Part shown: piece by piece, positions 8,099-16,652 of the stretch
How positions within the stretch are numbered: the first letter of the stretch is position 1
Layout: every line of letters starts with the position of its first letter
From: Rhodobacteraceae bacterium 63075
GTDB lineage: Bacteria > Pseudomonadota > Alphaproteobacteria > Rhodobacterales > Rhodobacteraceae
DNA: 64,000 nt
Direction: 5' to 3'
NCBI GenBank assembly: GCA_003417655.1
Contig: QVMW01000010.1
Location: 1 to 64,000, forward strand
The notes under the pieces: generated by a model
Databases searched by the model: none
Told to the model about the DNA's origin: nothing
Seen by the model: the letters and a program-made list of their open reading frames with translations, nothing else
Position numbers and translations under genes: made by a program

Positions 8099-8632
8099 AT
8101 GTCTCGTATTGGTAAACGACCGGTCGAACTGCCCTCGGGTGTCACCGCGACGATCTCGGGCCAGACAATCGAGGTCAAGGGGCCGAAAGCTGCACAGTCA
8201 TTCACGGCGACCGACGATGTGGCTCTCGCGATGGAGGACAACCTCGTGACGGTCACGCCGCGCGGCAAGTCCAAGCGCGCGCGTCAGCAGTGGGGCATGA
8301 GCCGCACGATCGTGGCGAACATGGTGCAGGGCGTGACCGAAGGCTTCAAGAAGGAGCTCGAGATCAACGGCGTCGGCTACCGTGCCCAGATGCAGGGCAA
8401 CACGCTGAAGCTCAACCTCGGCCTGTCGCATGAAGTGAACTTCGAAGTGCCCGCTGGCGTGACAGTGACCTGCCCCAAGCAGACGGAGATCGTCATCGAA
8501 GGCGATAACGCACAGCTTGTTGGTCAGGTCGCCGCGAACATCCGCGAATGGCGCAGCCCGGAACCCTACAAGGGCAAGGGCATCAAGTACAAAGACGAGT
8601 ATATCTTCCGCAAGGAAGGTAAGAAGAAGTAA
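8099..8632 (+). CDS. rplF: 50S ribosomal protein L6
   Basis: L6 (177 residues, the usual length) supports the GTPase-associated centre of the 50S subunit. [12 protein letters not shown] at the start and [13 protein letters not shown] near the end are signatures. The open frame begins at 8033 inside rpsH, but the family start is at 8099 after an AAGGGGG site. Confidence 0.98.
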   Translation: MSRIGKRPVELPSGVTATISGQTIEVKGPKAAQSFTATDDVALAMEDNLVTVTPRGKSKRARQQWGMSRTIVANMVQGVTEGFKKELEINGVGYRAQMQGNTLKLNLGLSHEVNFEVPAGVTVTCPKQTEIVIEGDNAQLVGQVAANIREWRSPEPYKGKGIKYKDEYIFRKEGKKK

Positions 8633-8643
8633 GGACCAGACAG

Positions 8644-9003
8644 ATGGCAAACAGCAAACGGACCCTGTTCCTCAAGCGCCGCCTGCGCGTCCGGAACAAA
8701 CTTCGCAAGGTGAATGCGGGCAAGATGCGTCTTTCCGTGCACCGCTCGAACAAGAATATCAGCGTCCAGCTGATCGACGATGTGAACGGCGTGACACTCG
8801 CCGCCGCATCGACGCTCGAGAAAGACCTGGGCATGGTCGGCAAGAACAACGCCGAAGCGGCGACGAAAGTCGGCGCTGCGGTTGCCGAGCGCGCAAAGAA
8901 AGCCGGCGTGGACGAGGCCTATTTCGACCGCGGCGGTTACCTTTATCACGGCACGGTGAAGGCTCTGGCCGACGCAGCCCGTGAAGCTGGTCTGAAGATC
9001 TGA
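8644..9003 (+). CDS. rplR: 50S ribosomal protein L18
   Basis: L18 (119 residues) carries 5S rRNA into the large subunit together with L5. The segment RLRVRNKLR...[11 protein letters not shown] and the C-terminal [24 protein letters not shown] are diagnostic. A 111-base gap with two GC-rich hairpins (one at about 9012-9030) separates it from rpsE. Confidence 0.97.
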   Translation: MANSKRTLFLKRRLRVRNKLRKVNAGKMRLSVHRSNKNISVQLIDDVNGVTLAAASTLEKDLGMVGKNNAEAATKVGAAVAERAKKAGVDEAYFDRGGYLYHGTVKALADAAREAGLKI

Positions 9004-9114
9004 AGGCTTGTGGGCGGCGGACCTCGCCGCCCCGATGACTCGGGAGCGCATCCGCGCTCACCGGAGTTGACAATAACGGGCGCCGAGCGCGCCACCTGAG
9101 AAAAGGAATGCCAA

Positions 9115-9675
9115 ATGGCAGAACGTGATAACCGCAAGGGCCGCGACCGCGACGAGGCCCCGGAATTTGCAGATCGCCTGGTCGCGATTAACCGTGTTTC
9201 GAAAACCGTCAAGGGTGGTAAGCGCTTCGGCTTTGCCGCGCTCGTCGTCGTGGGCGACCAGAAGGGCCGCGTCGGCTTCGGCAAGGGCAAGGCCAAGGAA
9301 GTGCCTGAGGCGATCCGCAAGGCGACCGAGCAGGCCAAGCGCCAGATGATCCGTGTGCCGCTGCGCGAAGGGCGCACGCTGCACCACGACACCTATGGCC
9401 GTCACGGCGCCGGCAAGGTTGTCATGCGCACGGCACCGCAAGGTACTGGTATCATCGCCGGTGGCCCGATGCGTGCCGTCTTCGAAATGCTCGGCATCCA
9501 GGACGTTGTTGCGAAGTCTGTCGGCTCGCAGAACCCCTACAACATGATCCGCGCCACGCTGAACGGCCTGCAGAATGAAAGCAGCCCCCGCATGGTCGCG
9601 CAGCGCCGCGGCAAGAAGGTTGCCGACATCCTCAAGAAGGATGACGCACCGGCCCCCGAAGCCGCAGACGCGTAA
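9115..9675 (+). CDS. rpsE: 30S ribosomal protein S5
   Basis: S5 (186 residues) contributes to decoding accuracy and to unwinding of mRNA at the entry channel. The dsRNA-binding segment [18 protein letters not shown] and the [13 protein letters not shown] motif are present. The unusually acidic start ([17 protein letters not shown]) and the Ala/Pro-rich end are lineage-specific. AAAAGGAATGCCAA precedes the ATG. Confidence 0.98.
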   Translation: MAERDNRKGRDRDEAPEFADRLVAINRVSKTVKGGKRFGFAALVVVGDQKGRVGFGKGKAKEVPEAIRKATEQAKRQMIRVPLREGRTLHHDTYGRHGAGKVVMRTAPQGTGIIAGGPMRAVFEMLGIQDVVAKSVGSQNPYNMIRATLNGLQNESSPRMVAQRRGKKVADILKKDDAPAPEAADA

Positions 9676-9687
9676 GGAGAAAGCACA

Positions 9688-9876
9688 ATGGCAAAGACCA
9701 TCGTAGTCAAACAAATCGGCTCCCCGATCCGCCGTCCCGAGAAGCAGCGCCAGACGCTCATCGGGCTCGGCCTCAACAAGATGCACAAGACCCGTGAGTT
9801 GGAAGACACGCCTTCCGTGCGCGGTATGATCAACAAGATCCGGCATCTCGTAGAGATCGTCGAGGAAAAGGGATAA
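9688..9876 (+). CDS. rpmD: 50S ribosomal protein L30
   Basis: L30 (62 residues) is a small 50S protein found in most bacteria. [20 protein letters not shown] is a clear match to the family. It is the last gene of the rpmC block: terminator-like hairpins follow, and the usual next gene, rplO, lies 3.2 kb further on. Confidence 0.96.
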   Translation: MAKTIVVKQIGSPIRRPEKQRQTLIGLGLNKMHKTRELEDTPSVRGMINKIRHLVEIVEEKG

Positions 9877-9944
9877 GGCTTTTCGAAAAGCCTTTTCAAC
9901 TCGAATTCGGAACGCTCTGCCTTGTAAAAGGTGGGGCGTTTTTC
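9875..9944 (+). terminator. Two tandem terminator hairpins after rpmD
   Basis: The first is a 20-bp palindrome (9875-9894) overlapping the rpmD stop, with TTTT at its end. The second is an 11-bp stem with wobble pairs (9910-9920 with 9929-9939) that runs into TTTTT. Together they close the spc-like block. Confidence 0.75.
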
Positions 9945-9955
9945 CTTGGCGGATA

Positions 9956-10107
9956 AGGCGCTTCGAAGCGCCTTGGTTCAAGCGGTTTCGAAACGGCTTG
10001 CCGCGCGATAAGTTGTCTTTCGAAAGGGAGACAGGTCATGTTCGTCAAGACGCTTTCCGACATGCTCGGCACGGCCGATCACGCAAAAGGCGCGGCTTTC
10101 GAAAGCC
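9956..10107. repeat. TTCGAA-centred palindromes around the ectC start
   Basis: Palindromes with the same TTCGAA centre follow one another here: a perfect 20-bp one at 9956-9975, an imperfect one at about 9980-10002, CTTTCGAAAG at 10018-10027, and CGGCTTTCGAAAGCCG at 10092-10107 inside ectC. The rpmD hairpin at 9875-9894 has the same centre. They may be terminators, operator sites or both. Confidence 0.65.
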
Positions 10108-10421
10108 GCCGCCTGCTGCTCGCGCGTGATGGCCTGGGGTATTCCTTCCATGACACGGTGGCGAAGGCCGGAACCCGCCAGGAGCTGGAATACAAGCACC
10201 ATGTCGAGGCAAATTACTGTATCGAGGGGGAAGGGGAAGTCGAGGAGGTGGCGACGGGGAGGCGTTGGCCGCTGGGGCCCGGGACGATGTATGTGCTCGA
10301 CAAGCACGATCGCCACATCATCCATGCGCATACCGATCTACGCTTCATCTGCATCTTCACGCCCGCGCTTACCGGCGAGGAGAGACATGACGAGGACGGC
10401 TCATACGCCCTGCCGGACTGA
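10038..10421 (+). CDS. ectC: L-ectoine synthase, orphan
   Basis: The 127-residue cupin matches EctC, which cyclises N-gamma-acetyl-diaminobutyrate to the compatible solute ectoine. The iron ligands described for this family are at the expected positions (E57, Y85, H93), as are Y52, R25, S23, T40 and E115. The DKHDRH and LTGEERHDEDG segments are signatures. Position 21, usually tryptophan, is phenylalanine (FESRRLLL). No ectA, ectB or ectD lies nearby, so this is a solitary EctC. It may act on an imported or differently made precursor, or run the hydrolytic reverse reaction. AAAGGGAGAC precedes the ATG. It sits in the ribosomal superoperon between rpmD and rplO. Confidence 0.93.
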   Translation: MFVKTLSDMLGTADHAKGAAFESRRLLLARDGLGYSFHDTVAKAGTRQELEYKHHVEANYCIEGEGEVEEVATGRRWPLGPGTMYVLDKHDRHIIHAHTDLRFICIFTPALTGEERHDEDGSYALPD

Positions 10422-10458
10422 AAACGCCCCGGGCCAGTCAGCGCGGGGCGTATCATGT

Positions 10459-11736
10459 TCAGGCTGCGCTTCTACGCGGGCGGCGCTTGTTGCGGCGCGG
10501 CTTGGCTTGCGCGGCGCCACCACCACCACCGCTACCGCCGCGGCGGCGGTTTTGCCCGCCTTTTCCGCGTGGTTTTCCGCCCTGTGAGGGCGAGGCCATG
10601 GCATCTGCGGCCCAGGCCGCATTGCCGACAACGGGAATCTCCTTGCCTAGGACTTTCTGAATGTCCTTGAGCTCGCCTGTCTCGTCGGGCGAGCAATAGG
10701 CGATGGCCGTCCCGTCGCGTCCGGCGCGGGCCGTGCGGCCGATCCTGTGCACGTAATTGTCGGCCACGTTCGGCAGCTCGAAATTGTAAACGAAGCGCAC
10801 CGCCGGAATGTCGATCCCGCGTGCGGCGACATCCGTGGCCACGAGCACCTTGACCCGGCCCTCCTTGAAGGCCTTGATCGCGCGTTCGCGCTGGTTCTGG
10901 CTCTTGTTGCCGTGGATGCTGTCGGCGGCGAAGCCGGCCTTTTCGAGGTTCTTCTTCAGGCGCTCGGAGCCGTGTTTCGTCCGCCCGAAGACGAGGGCGG
11001 CCTCATCCGGGTGTTGCCCGAGATGTTCGATCAGAAGGTCGGTCTTGGAGGCCTGGGCGACGAAGTGGACGCATTGGTCGATCTTCTCGGCGGGCTTGCC
11101 CGGCGGGGCCGTTTCGACGCGCACCGGATCGGTCAGGTAGCTCTGGGCCAGCTCGTTCATCTTCTTGGGCATTGTGGCCGAGAAGAGCATGGTCTGGCGC
11201 TCTTTGCGCAGGAGCGGGGCGATCTTGCGCAGCGCGTGGATGAAGCCGAGGTCGAGCATCTGGTCGGCCTCGTCGAGCACGAGGAACTGCGCCTCGTCGA
11301 GCCGCACGGCGCGGCGGTCGAGCAGGTCGATCAGGCGGCCCGGCGTGGCGATGAGAATGTCCGTGCCGCGCGCGAGGCGATTTGCCTGCGCATTGAGCGA
11401 GGCACCGCCGATCACGAGGTTGGTGCGCACGGAGGTGCCGTCGGAGAAGCCACGGATCGCCTCCTGGATCTGCTTGGCCAGCTCCCGCGTCGGAGCGAGA
11501 ACGAGGGCGCGGACCGCTTTGGGTGCCGGCTTGCCCTCCATGCGCATCAGCGCCATCAGCATCGGCAGGGCGAAGGCGGCTGTTTTGCCGGTGCCCGTCT
11601 GGGCCAGTCCGAGCACGTCGCGCCCGTCCAGCGCCTGCGGAATGGCCTTCTTCTGGATAGGGGTGGGTTCGGTGATGCCAAGCTGTTCTAGGTTGGCGGA
11701 AAGGCGGGGCGGCAGCCCCAGCATGTCAAAATCCAA
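10459..11736 (-). CDS. DEAD-box ATP-dependent RNA helicase (RhlE-like)
   Basis: The 425-residue protein carries both RecA-like domains of a DEAD-box helicase: the Q motif (TEPTPIQKKAIP), Walker A AQTGTGKT (residues 45-52), PTRELAKQ, the DEAD box, SAT, and the HRIGRTARAG motif VI. A basic Gly/Arg/Lys-rich tail (from about residue 385) is typical of RhlE-type proteins that act in ribosome assembly or RNA turnover. The start is a TTG at 11736 with AAGGAC upstream; the alternative ATG at 11724-11725 would cut the conserved MDFDMLGLPP start. It lies reverse-strand inside the ribosomal cluster, downstream of and convergent with ectC. Confidence 0.93.
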   Translation of the reverse strand: MDFDMLGLPPRLSANLEQLGITEPTPIQKKAIPQALDGRDVLGLAQTGTGKTAAFALPMLMALMRMEGKPAPKAVRALVLAPTRELAKQIQEAIRGFSDGTSVRTNLVIGGASLNAQANRLARGTDILIATPGRLIDLLDRRAVRLDEAQFLVLDEADQMLDLGFIHALRKIAPLLRKERQTMLFSATMPKKMNELAQSYLTDPVRVETAPPGKPAEKIDQCVHFVAQASKTDLLIEHLGQHPDEAALVFGRTKHGSERLKKNLEKAGFAADSIHGNKSQNQRERAIKAFKEGRVKVLVATDVAARGIDIPAVRFVYNFELPNVADNYVHRIGRTARAGRDGTAIAYCSPDETGELKDIQKVLGKEIPVVGNAAWAADAMASPSQGGKPRGKGGQNRRRGGSGGGGGAAQAKPRRNKRRPRRSAA

Positions 11737-11978
11737 GATGGATGTCCTTTATGTCATGCCGCGCGAGAAGCGCGGCTAACTGCGCGAAGCCAATAGGGCC
11801 GCGCCTTGCAGTCGGGTGATGCTCAGTGCCACGCGCCGCCGAATTGCCGCGCACCGCCTGGGAGCATCTGACCCCCCGCGTGAATTGGGAACCGTTTGGG
11901 AAGAGCCCCGCTCGCGCGTATCTCGCGCCGCTCTGCTCACGCGGCAGGCACGGGGACTGAAAAAACATATGGGGGAAA

Positions 11979-12083
11979 ATGGCAGGTAAGTCAATGGAAA
12001 GTCGAAACTGGAGTGCCGAAGCTGGTGCTGCTAGGTTTTGGAGAATTTCCGAGCCGAAGATACCATCATGGAGTGCTAAATGA
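11979..12083 (+). CDS. Possible 34-residue upstream ORF
   Basis: An ATG at 11979, preceded by GGGGGAAA, opens a 34-codon frame beginning MAGKSMESRNWS and containing three tryptophans. Its TGA overlaps the ATG of the following 269-residue gene (ATGA at 12080-12083). The good ribosome binding site and stop-start overlap suggest a coupled leader ORF. The composition is not convincing by itself, so it may be chance. The rest of 11737-11978 shows no gene and presumably holds the helicase promoter. Confidence 0.35.
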   Translation: MAGKSMESRNWSAEAGAARFWRISEPKIPSWSAK

Positions 12084-12889
12084 AGCCAATTTGGAAGATA
12101 CTCAAATTCATTCGACGTTTCGCAACCAGCCTCATGTTCATCGTCATGTTCGGGGTCTTTCTTGCCAGTCACACGATCGCGTCTCTCGCGCTGATCACCA
12201 ACACTGTTATCGAGGCGGTTTCCGGTGTGAGCACAATTGCCGCCGATGCGCTTACCGCTAATGCGGACCTGAAGGAGGAGCTAGACAAAAAGCGTGCCAG
12301 AATAGATTCACTGGAGGACGACCTTGATACGTCAAATGCAAAGAACAAGGAGCTAAAGGCGGCGCAAAAGAAGTCGGCCAAGAAAATAAAGTCTTTGGAA
12401 GCCAATTTAATCGAGACCAAGCGCGCCAATCAGGTGACGTTTCGGGGCAAAAAGATGAGTGCGCGAGAAGCGGCACTCGAGTCAACGCGGGACGTTAGCA
12501 AGCGAACCCGTCGGGTAGCTTTTACAAACCTCGGGAGCGTTTTCGGCGAGAGTATTCCATTCTATGGTATCGCCATAATCGTTGGCGCGACAACTTACGA
12601 ACTGAAATCATCTTGCGACAATATGAAGGACATGCATGATCTCAGGGTAGCTCTGGACCCGGAGGCGGCGATACCTGAGGACAGAGATGCGGTCTGTGGA
12701 CTGCAGGTGCCGACCAAGGAAGAAATTTGGGAAAGGATCAAGAGTTCGCCTTCTGATGTCTGGGACAAGGTTATTGAGCTCTACGAAGGCACGGTCATCA
12801 AGCTACCAGATCTCGAGATGCCAGACTTCGACGGAATCTGGCATGTGGTTGTGGACCGGATGTCTCGTTGGCTTGACTGGGCGAGTTGA
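12080..12889 (+). CDS. Unknown membrane-anchored coiled-coil protein
   Basis: I do not recognise this 269-residue protein. It has an N-terminal membrane segment (about residues 16-40) after a basic start, a charged heptad-like coiled coil (about 62-118), a second hydrophobic stretch (about 148-172), and an acidic C-terminal part with two cysteines (C179, C206) and several tryptophans. A GGAG site lies six bases before the ATG. Its codon use is visibly more AT-rich than the flanking ribosomal genes, which points to acquisition or low expression. It sits between the helicase and rplO and may be coupled to a small ORF upstream. A scaffold or envelope role is a guess. Confidence 0.75.
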   Translation: MKPIWKILKFIRRFATSLMFIVMFGVFLASHTIASLALITNTVIEAVSGVSTIAADALTANADLKEELDKKRARIDSLEDDLDTSNAKNKELKAAQKKSAKKIKSLEANLIETKRANQVTFRGKKMSAREAALESTRDVSKRTRRVAFTNLGSVFGESIPFYGIAIIVGATTYELKSSCDNMKDMHDLRVALDPEAAIPEDRDAVCGLQVPTKEEIWERIKSSPSDVWDKVIELYEGTVIKLPDLEMPDFDGIWHVVVDRMSRWLDWAS

Positions 12890-12919
12890 AGGCGGATCAC
12901 CAGACACCGAAGCTATGAC

Positions 12920-12948
12920 TTGCAAGGTGACAGTTTCGCCTTTATACG
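12920..12948 (+). promoter_or_regulatory. Sigma70-type promoter for the rplO block
   Basis: TTGCAA (12920-12925), 17 bp and TATACG (12943-12948) lie about 95 bases before rplO, directly downstream of the unknown membrane protein gene. The -10 and the spacing equal those upstream of rplB and rpmC. Confidence 0.65.
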
Positions 12949-13042
12949 CCCCCAGTGGCCAGCCTTGGCCCGATTCACAACCAAGAAAAGCCGCGTGCGC
13001 CCAGTTCCGCTTCGGGGGCGTTTCCGGCAAAGGAGAAGCGAC

Positions 13043-13516
13043 ATGAAACTCAATGAACTGCGCGACAATCCAGGCGCAACGAAAGCCCGCAAGCGCGTTG
13101 GCCGCGGCCCCGGCTCCGGCATGGGCAAGATGGGCGGCCGCGGCATCAAGGGTCAGAAATCCCGCTCGGGCGTGGCCATCAACGGCTACGAAGGCGGCCA
13201 GATGCCGATCTACCAGCGCCTTCCCAAGCGCGGGTTCAACAAGCCGAACCGCAAGAAATTCGCCGTGGTGAACCTCGGCATGATCCAGAAATTCATCGAT
13301 GAGAAGAAGCTGGATGCCAAGAAGGCGATCACCGAAGATGCGCTGATCGAGGCGGGCCTCGTGCGCCGCAAGCTCGACGGTGTGCGCGTTCTTGCAAAGG
13401 GTGACATCAGCGCCAAGCTCGACCTCGAAGTGACCGGTGCCTCCAAGTCGGCGGTCGAAGCTGTCGAGAAAGCGGGCGGCTCACTGAAGGTCACGGCTGC
13501 GCAAGCTTCCGAATAA
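13043..13516 (+). CDS. rplO: 50S ribosomal protein L15
   Basis: L15 (157 residues) is a late-assembly 50S protein. [26 protein letters not shown] and the [15 protein letters not shown] segment are diagnostic. The frame is open from 12920, but AAAGGAGAAGCGAC before 13043 and the family start settle the choice. It begins the rplO-secY-adk block after the third interruption of the ribosomal cluster. Confidence 0.98.
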   Translation: MKLNELRDNPGATKARKRVGRGPGSGMGKMGGRGIKGQKSRSGVAINGYEGGQMPIYQRLPKRGFNKPNRKKFAVVNLGMIQKFIDEKKLDAKKAITEDALIEAGLVRRKLDGVRVLAKGDISAKLDLEVTGASKSAVEAVEKAGGSLKVTAAQASE

Positions 13517-13566
13517 GAGGTTGCTCCGGGGCGCTTGCACCCTTAGATAACCTTCCAAGTTTTCCC

Positions 13567-13605
13567 AAAACGCCGCCTGAGCCGGAAAACGCTCCGGCGG
13601 CGTTT
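13567..13605. terminator. Hairpin between rplO and secY
   Basis: A perfect 10-bp stem (13568-13577 with 13596-13605) ends in TTT. With such a short T-run it may act as an attenuator that lowers secY expression relative to rplO. Confidence 0.5.
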
Positions 13606-13623
13606 ATACATGAGAGAGACCAC

Positions 13624-14997
13624 ATGGTATCTGCCGCAGAACAAATGGCCGCCAACACGAGCTGGGGGGCTCTGTTCAAAGCCTCCGATCTTCGTGCCCG
13701 CATCCTCTTCACCCTCGGATTGCTCATCGTCTACCGCCTCGGCACGTTCATTCCCGTGCCCGGCATCGACGGCGCGGCCCTGCGGGAGTTCATGGAGAGC
13801 GCGGGCCAGGGCATCGGTGGCATGGTCTCGATGTTCACCGGTGGTGCGCTCGGGCGGATGGGCATTTTCGCGCTCGGGATCATGCCCTATATCTCGGCCT
13901 CGATCATCGTTCAGCTCCTGACGGCCATGGTGCCCTCGCTGGAGCAGCTCAAGAAAGAAGGCGAGCAAGGGCGCAAGAAGATCAACCAGTATACCCGCTA
14001 TGGCACGGTCGCGCTGGCGACATTGCAGTCCTACGGGCTCGCGGTGAGCATTTACAGCGGCGAGCTGGTGCAGGCGGACCTGCCGTTCTGGTTCTTCGTC
14101 TCCAGCTGCATGATCACGCTGGTCGGCGGCACGATGTTCCTGATGTGGCTCGGCGAGCAGATCACGGCGCGCGGCGTCGGCAACGGCATCTCGCTCATCA
14201 TCTTCGTCGGCATCATCGCCGAGGTTCCCGCCGCGCTGGCGCAGTTCTTCAGCCAGGGCCGCTCCGGCGCGATCGGCGCGCCCGTGATCATCGGGGTGAT
14301 CCTCATGGTGATCGCCGTGATCATGTTCGTCGTGTTCATGGAGCGCAGCCTGCGCAAGATCCATATCCAGTATCCGCGCCGCCAGGTCGGCATGAAGATG
14401 TATGACGGCGGCTCCAGCCACCTGCCGGTCAAGGTCAACCCGTCGGGCGTCATCCCGGCGATCTTCGCCAGCTCGCTGTTGCTGCTGCCGACGACGATCA
14501 GCACCTTCTCTTCGGCAAGCACCTCGGGGCCGATCATGTCCTGGCTGCTGGCCAATTTCGGCCCCGGTCAACCGCTCTACCTGCTGTTCTTCGCGGCGAT
14601 GATCGTCTTCTTCGCGTATTTCTACACGTTCAACGTGAGCTTCAAGCCCGATGACGTGGCCGACAACCTCAAGAACCAGAACGGCTTCGTGCCCGGCATC
14701 CGCCCCGGCAAGAAGACGTCGGAATATCTCGAATACGTGGTCAACCGCGTTCTCGTGCTCGGCTCGGCCTATCTCACGGCGGTCTGCCTGCTGCCCGAAA
14801 TCCTGCGTGGCCAGTTCGCCATTCCGTTCTATTTTGGCGGCACGTCGGTTCTCATCGTCGTCTCCGTGACGATGGACACGATCCAGCAGGTGCAGAGCCA
14901 CTTGCTCGCCCATCAATATGAAGGGCTGATTGAAAAATCGCAGCTTTCGGGTAAAGGTCGGAAGCGCAAACGCAAGGGGGCATCAGCAAGACGATGA
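13624..14997 (+). CDS. secY: Preprotein translocase subunit SecY
   Basis: SecY (457 residues) forms the protein-conducting channel of the inner membrane with SecE and SecG. About ten membrane segments are visible, starting with [20 protein letters not shown]; the [15 protein letters not shown] segment and the conserved VPGI region after the first membrane segment fit the family. The C-terminus is basic (KGRKRKRKG). The gene's TGA overlaps the adk ATG by four bases. Confidence 0.97.
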   Translation: MVSAAEQMAANTSWGALFKASDLRARILFTLGLLIVYRLGTFIPVPGIDGAALREFMESAGQGIGGMVSMFTGGALGRMGIFALGIMPYISASIIVQLLTAMVPSLEQLKKEGEQGRKKINQYTRYGTVALATLQSYGLAVSIYSGELVQADLPFWFFVSSCMITLVGGTMFLMWLGEQITARGVGNGISLIIFVGIIAEVPAALAQFFSQGRSGAIGAPVIIGVILMVIAVIMFVVFMERSLRKIHIQYPRRQVGMKMYDGGSSHLPVKVNPSGVIPAIFASSLLLLPTTISTFSSASTSGPIMSWLLANFGPGQPLYLLFFAAMIVFFAYFYTFNVSFKPDDVADNLKNQNGFVPGIRPGKKTSEYLEYVVNRVLVLGSAYLTAVCLLPEILRGQFAIPFYFGGTSVLIVVSVTMDTIQQVQSHLLAHQYEGLIEKSQLSGKGRKRKRKGASARR

Positions 14998-15569
14998 ATA
15001 TCATACTTCTCGGACCGCCGGGGGCGGGCAAGGGCACACAGGCCGCGATGCTCGTCGAAGAGCGCGACATGATCCAGCTTTCGACGGGCGACATGCTCCG
15101 CGAAGCGAAAAACTCCGGCACCGAGATGGGCAAGCGCGTGGCCGAGGTCATGGACAGCGGCGGGCTTGTCACCGATGAGATCGTCATTGGCCTCATTCGC
15201 GAGAAACTGGAAGGCGACAAGAAGGGCGGCTTCATCTTCGACGGTTTCCCGCGCACTCTGGCGCAGGCCGACGCGCTGGCTGCTTTGCTGGAAGAGCAAG
15301 GCGAGACGCTTGATGCTGTCATCGAGATGCAGGTCGACGACGACGTGCTTGTCGAGCGTATCCTGGGCCGCGCAGCAGAGGCCGTCGCAGCCGGAGGCAC
15401 GGCCCGCGCCGATGACAACGAGGAAAGCCTCAAGGTGCGCCTCATGGCCTATTACAAGCAGACCTCGCCGCTCATCGGCTATTACCACGCCAAGGGGCAG
15501 CTCGTCTCCATCGATGGACTGGGCAAAATCGACGAAGTGAAGGCCTCTATTGCCAAGGTGTTGGGCTGA
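14994..15569 (+). CDS. adk: Adenylate kinase (short form)
   Basis: This enzyme interconverts ATP plus AMP with two ADP. The P-loop GPPGAGKGT (residues 7-15), the AMP-site STGDMLR, and [10 protein letters not shown] are intact. At 191 residues it is shorter than the 214-residue E. coli enzyme. The LID region is reduced to a short loop (about residues 125-135) without the zinc-binding cysteines, as in the short alphaproteobacterial type. It overlaps secY by four bases, the usual arrangement. Confidence 0.97.
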   Translation: MNIILLGPPGAGKGTQAAMLVEERDMIQLSTGDMLREAKNSGTEMGKRVAEVMDSGGLVTDEIVIGLIREKLEGDKKGGFIFDGFPRTLAQADALAALLEEQGETLDAVIEMQVDDDVLVERILGRAAEAVAAGGTARADDNEESLKVRLMAYYKQTSPLIGYYHAKGQLVSIDGLGKIDEVKASIAKVLG

Positions 15570-15584
15570 TCTGGGAAGAGGGGC

Positions 15585-15711
15585 TTGACGGCCCCGCCAA
15601 TTCCCCCTAACACGCGCTATCTCACGCAAGTGACCCGAATCTGGCAGGCTCCGCCCGCCATGATGACCAACTCGAATTCAGCTGCGGCCCGGAGCGAAAA
15701 CGCCTCGGGCC
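15585..15711 (+). promoter_or_regulatory. Promoter candidate and leader hairpin of rpsM
   Basis: TTGACG (15585-15590), 17 bp and TAACAC (15608-15613) form a moderate promoter just after adk. Further on, GGCCCG (15686-15691) pairs with CGGGCC (15706-15711), with an inner GCG/CGC and an AAAA loop. The hairpin lies about 55 bases before rpsM and could be a leader structure for the alpha operon. Confidence 0.45.
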
Positions 15712-15766
15712 TACGTTGTGAAAAAAGGTTCTGGAGTTACGGAACCGCAACGAAAGGAAAAGACAC

Positions 15767-16135
15767 GTGGCACGTATCGCCGGCGTAAACATCCCGACAA
15801 GCAAGAGGGTTCCGATTGCCCTCACCTATATCACAGGCATTGGTGACACATCCGCCAAGGCCATCTGCGAGGCCGTGGGCATTGACCAGACGCGCCGCGT
15901 CAACGAGCTTTCGGACGCGGAAGTCCTGGCTGTGCGCGAGCACATCGACGGCAACTACATGGTGGAAGGCGACCTGCGCCGCGAAGTTCAGATGAACATC
16001 AAGCGCGCGATGGACATGGGCTCCTACCGTGGTCTGCGCCACCGCCGCAACCTCCCGGTTCGCGGTCAACGCACGCATACCAATGCGCGCACCCGCAAAG
16101 GCCCGGCGAAAGCAATCGCCGGCAAGAAGAAATAA
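15767..16135 (+). CDS. rpsM: 30S ribosomal protein S13
   Basis: S13 (122 residues) sits in the 30S head and bridges to L5 in the 50S. The start is a GTG ([13 protein letters not shown] follows) with CGAAAGGAAAAG upstream. The [28 protein letters not shown] segment is diagnostic. It opens the alpha operon. Confidence 0.98.
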   Translation: MARIAGVNIPTSKRVPIALTYITGIGDTSAKAICEAVGIDQTRRVNELSDAEVLAVREHIDGNYMVEGDLRREVQMNIKRAMDMGSYRGLRHRRNLPVRGQRTHTNARTRKGPAKAIAGKKK

Positions 16136-16150
16136 GGGAGGGCTTGAGCA

Positions 16151-16540
16151 ATGGCACGTGATACCCGTCGCACGAAGCGCAAGGTTTCCAAGAATATCGC
16201 AGCCGGAGTCGCCCATGTGCACTCCAGCTTCAACAACACCAAGATCCTGATCTCCGATGTGCAGGGCAATGCGATCTCCTGGTCGTCGGCCGGCACGATG
16301 GGCTTCAAGGGTTCGCGCAAATCGACGCCCTACGCGGCTCAGATGGCCGCGGACGATGCGGGCCGCAAGGCTCAGGAGCATGGCGTCAAGACGCTTGAAG
16401 TCGAAGTGCAGGGCCCCGGTTCGGGCCGTGAGAGCGCGCTGCGTGCGCTCGCCGCTGCCGGCTTCAACATCACGTCGATCCGTGACGTGACTGCGATCGC
16501 CCATAACGGCTGCCGCCCGCCCAAGCGCCGCCGCGTCTAA
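16151..16540 (+). CDS. rpsK: 30S ribosomal protein S11
   Basis: S11 (129 residues) lines the platform near the E site. The segments [32 protein letters not shown] and the C-terminal [12 protein letters not shown] are family hallmarks. It follows rpsM by 15 bases with an AGGGAGGG site. Confidence 0.98.
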   Translation: MARDTRRTKRKVSKNIAAGVAHVHSSFNNTKILISDVQGNAISWSSAGTMGFKGSRKSTPYAAQMAADDAGRKAQEHGVKTLEVEVQGPGSGRESALRALAAAGFNITSIRDVTAIAHNGCRPPKRRRV

Positions 16541-16554
16541 GCGATATATTTCCC

Positions 16555-16584
16555 AATGGGGCTGCGTGTGAGCACGGCCCCATT
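16555..16584 (+). terminator. Stem-loop between rpsK and rpoA
   Basis: AATGGGGC (16555-16562) pairs with GCCCCATT (16577-16584) around an inner CGTG/CACG stem and a TGAG loop. The short TTT and later TTTT are weak, so partial attenuation before rpoA is more likely than full termination. Confidence 0.5.
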
Positions 16585-16652
16585 TCGTCATTTTAACCTC
16601 GGGAGCCTGCGACCTTTTGGACATGGGGCCGCAAGCAGGAATGGAGGGACGC

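Noticed and set aside
13543-14916. 457-codon minus-strand open frame opposite secY
   Set aside because: Charged, low-complexity shadow sequence of secY; the secY frame is unambiguous.
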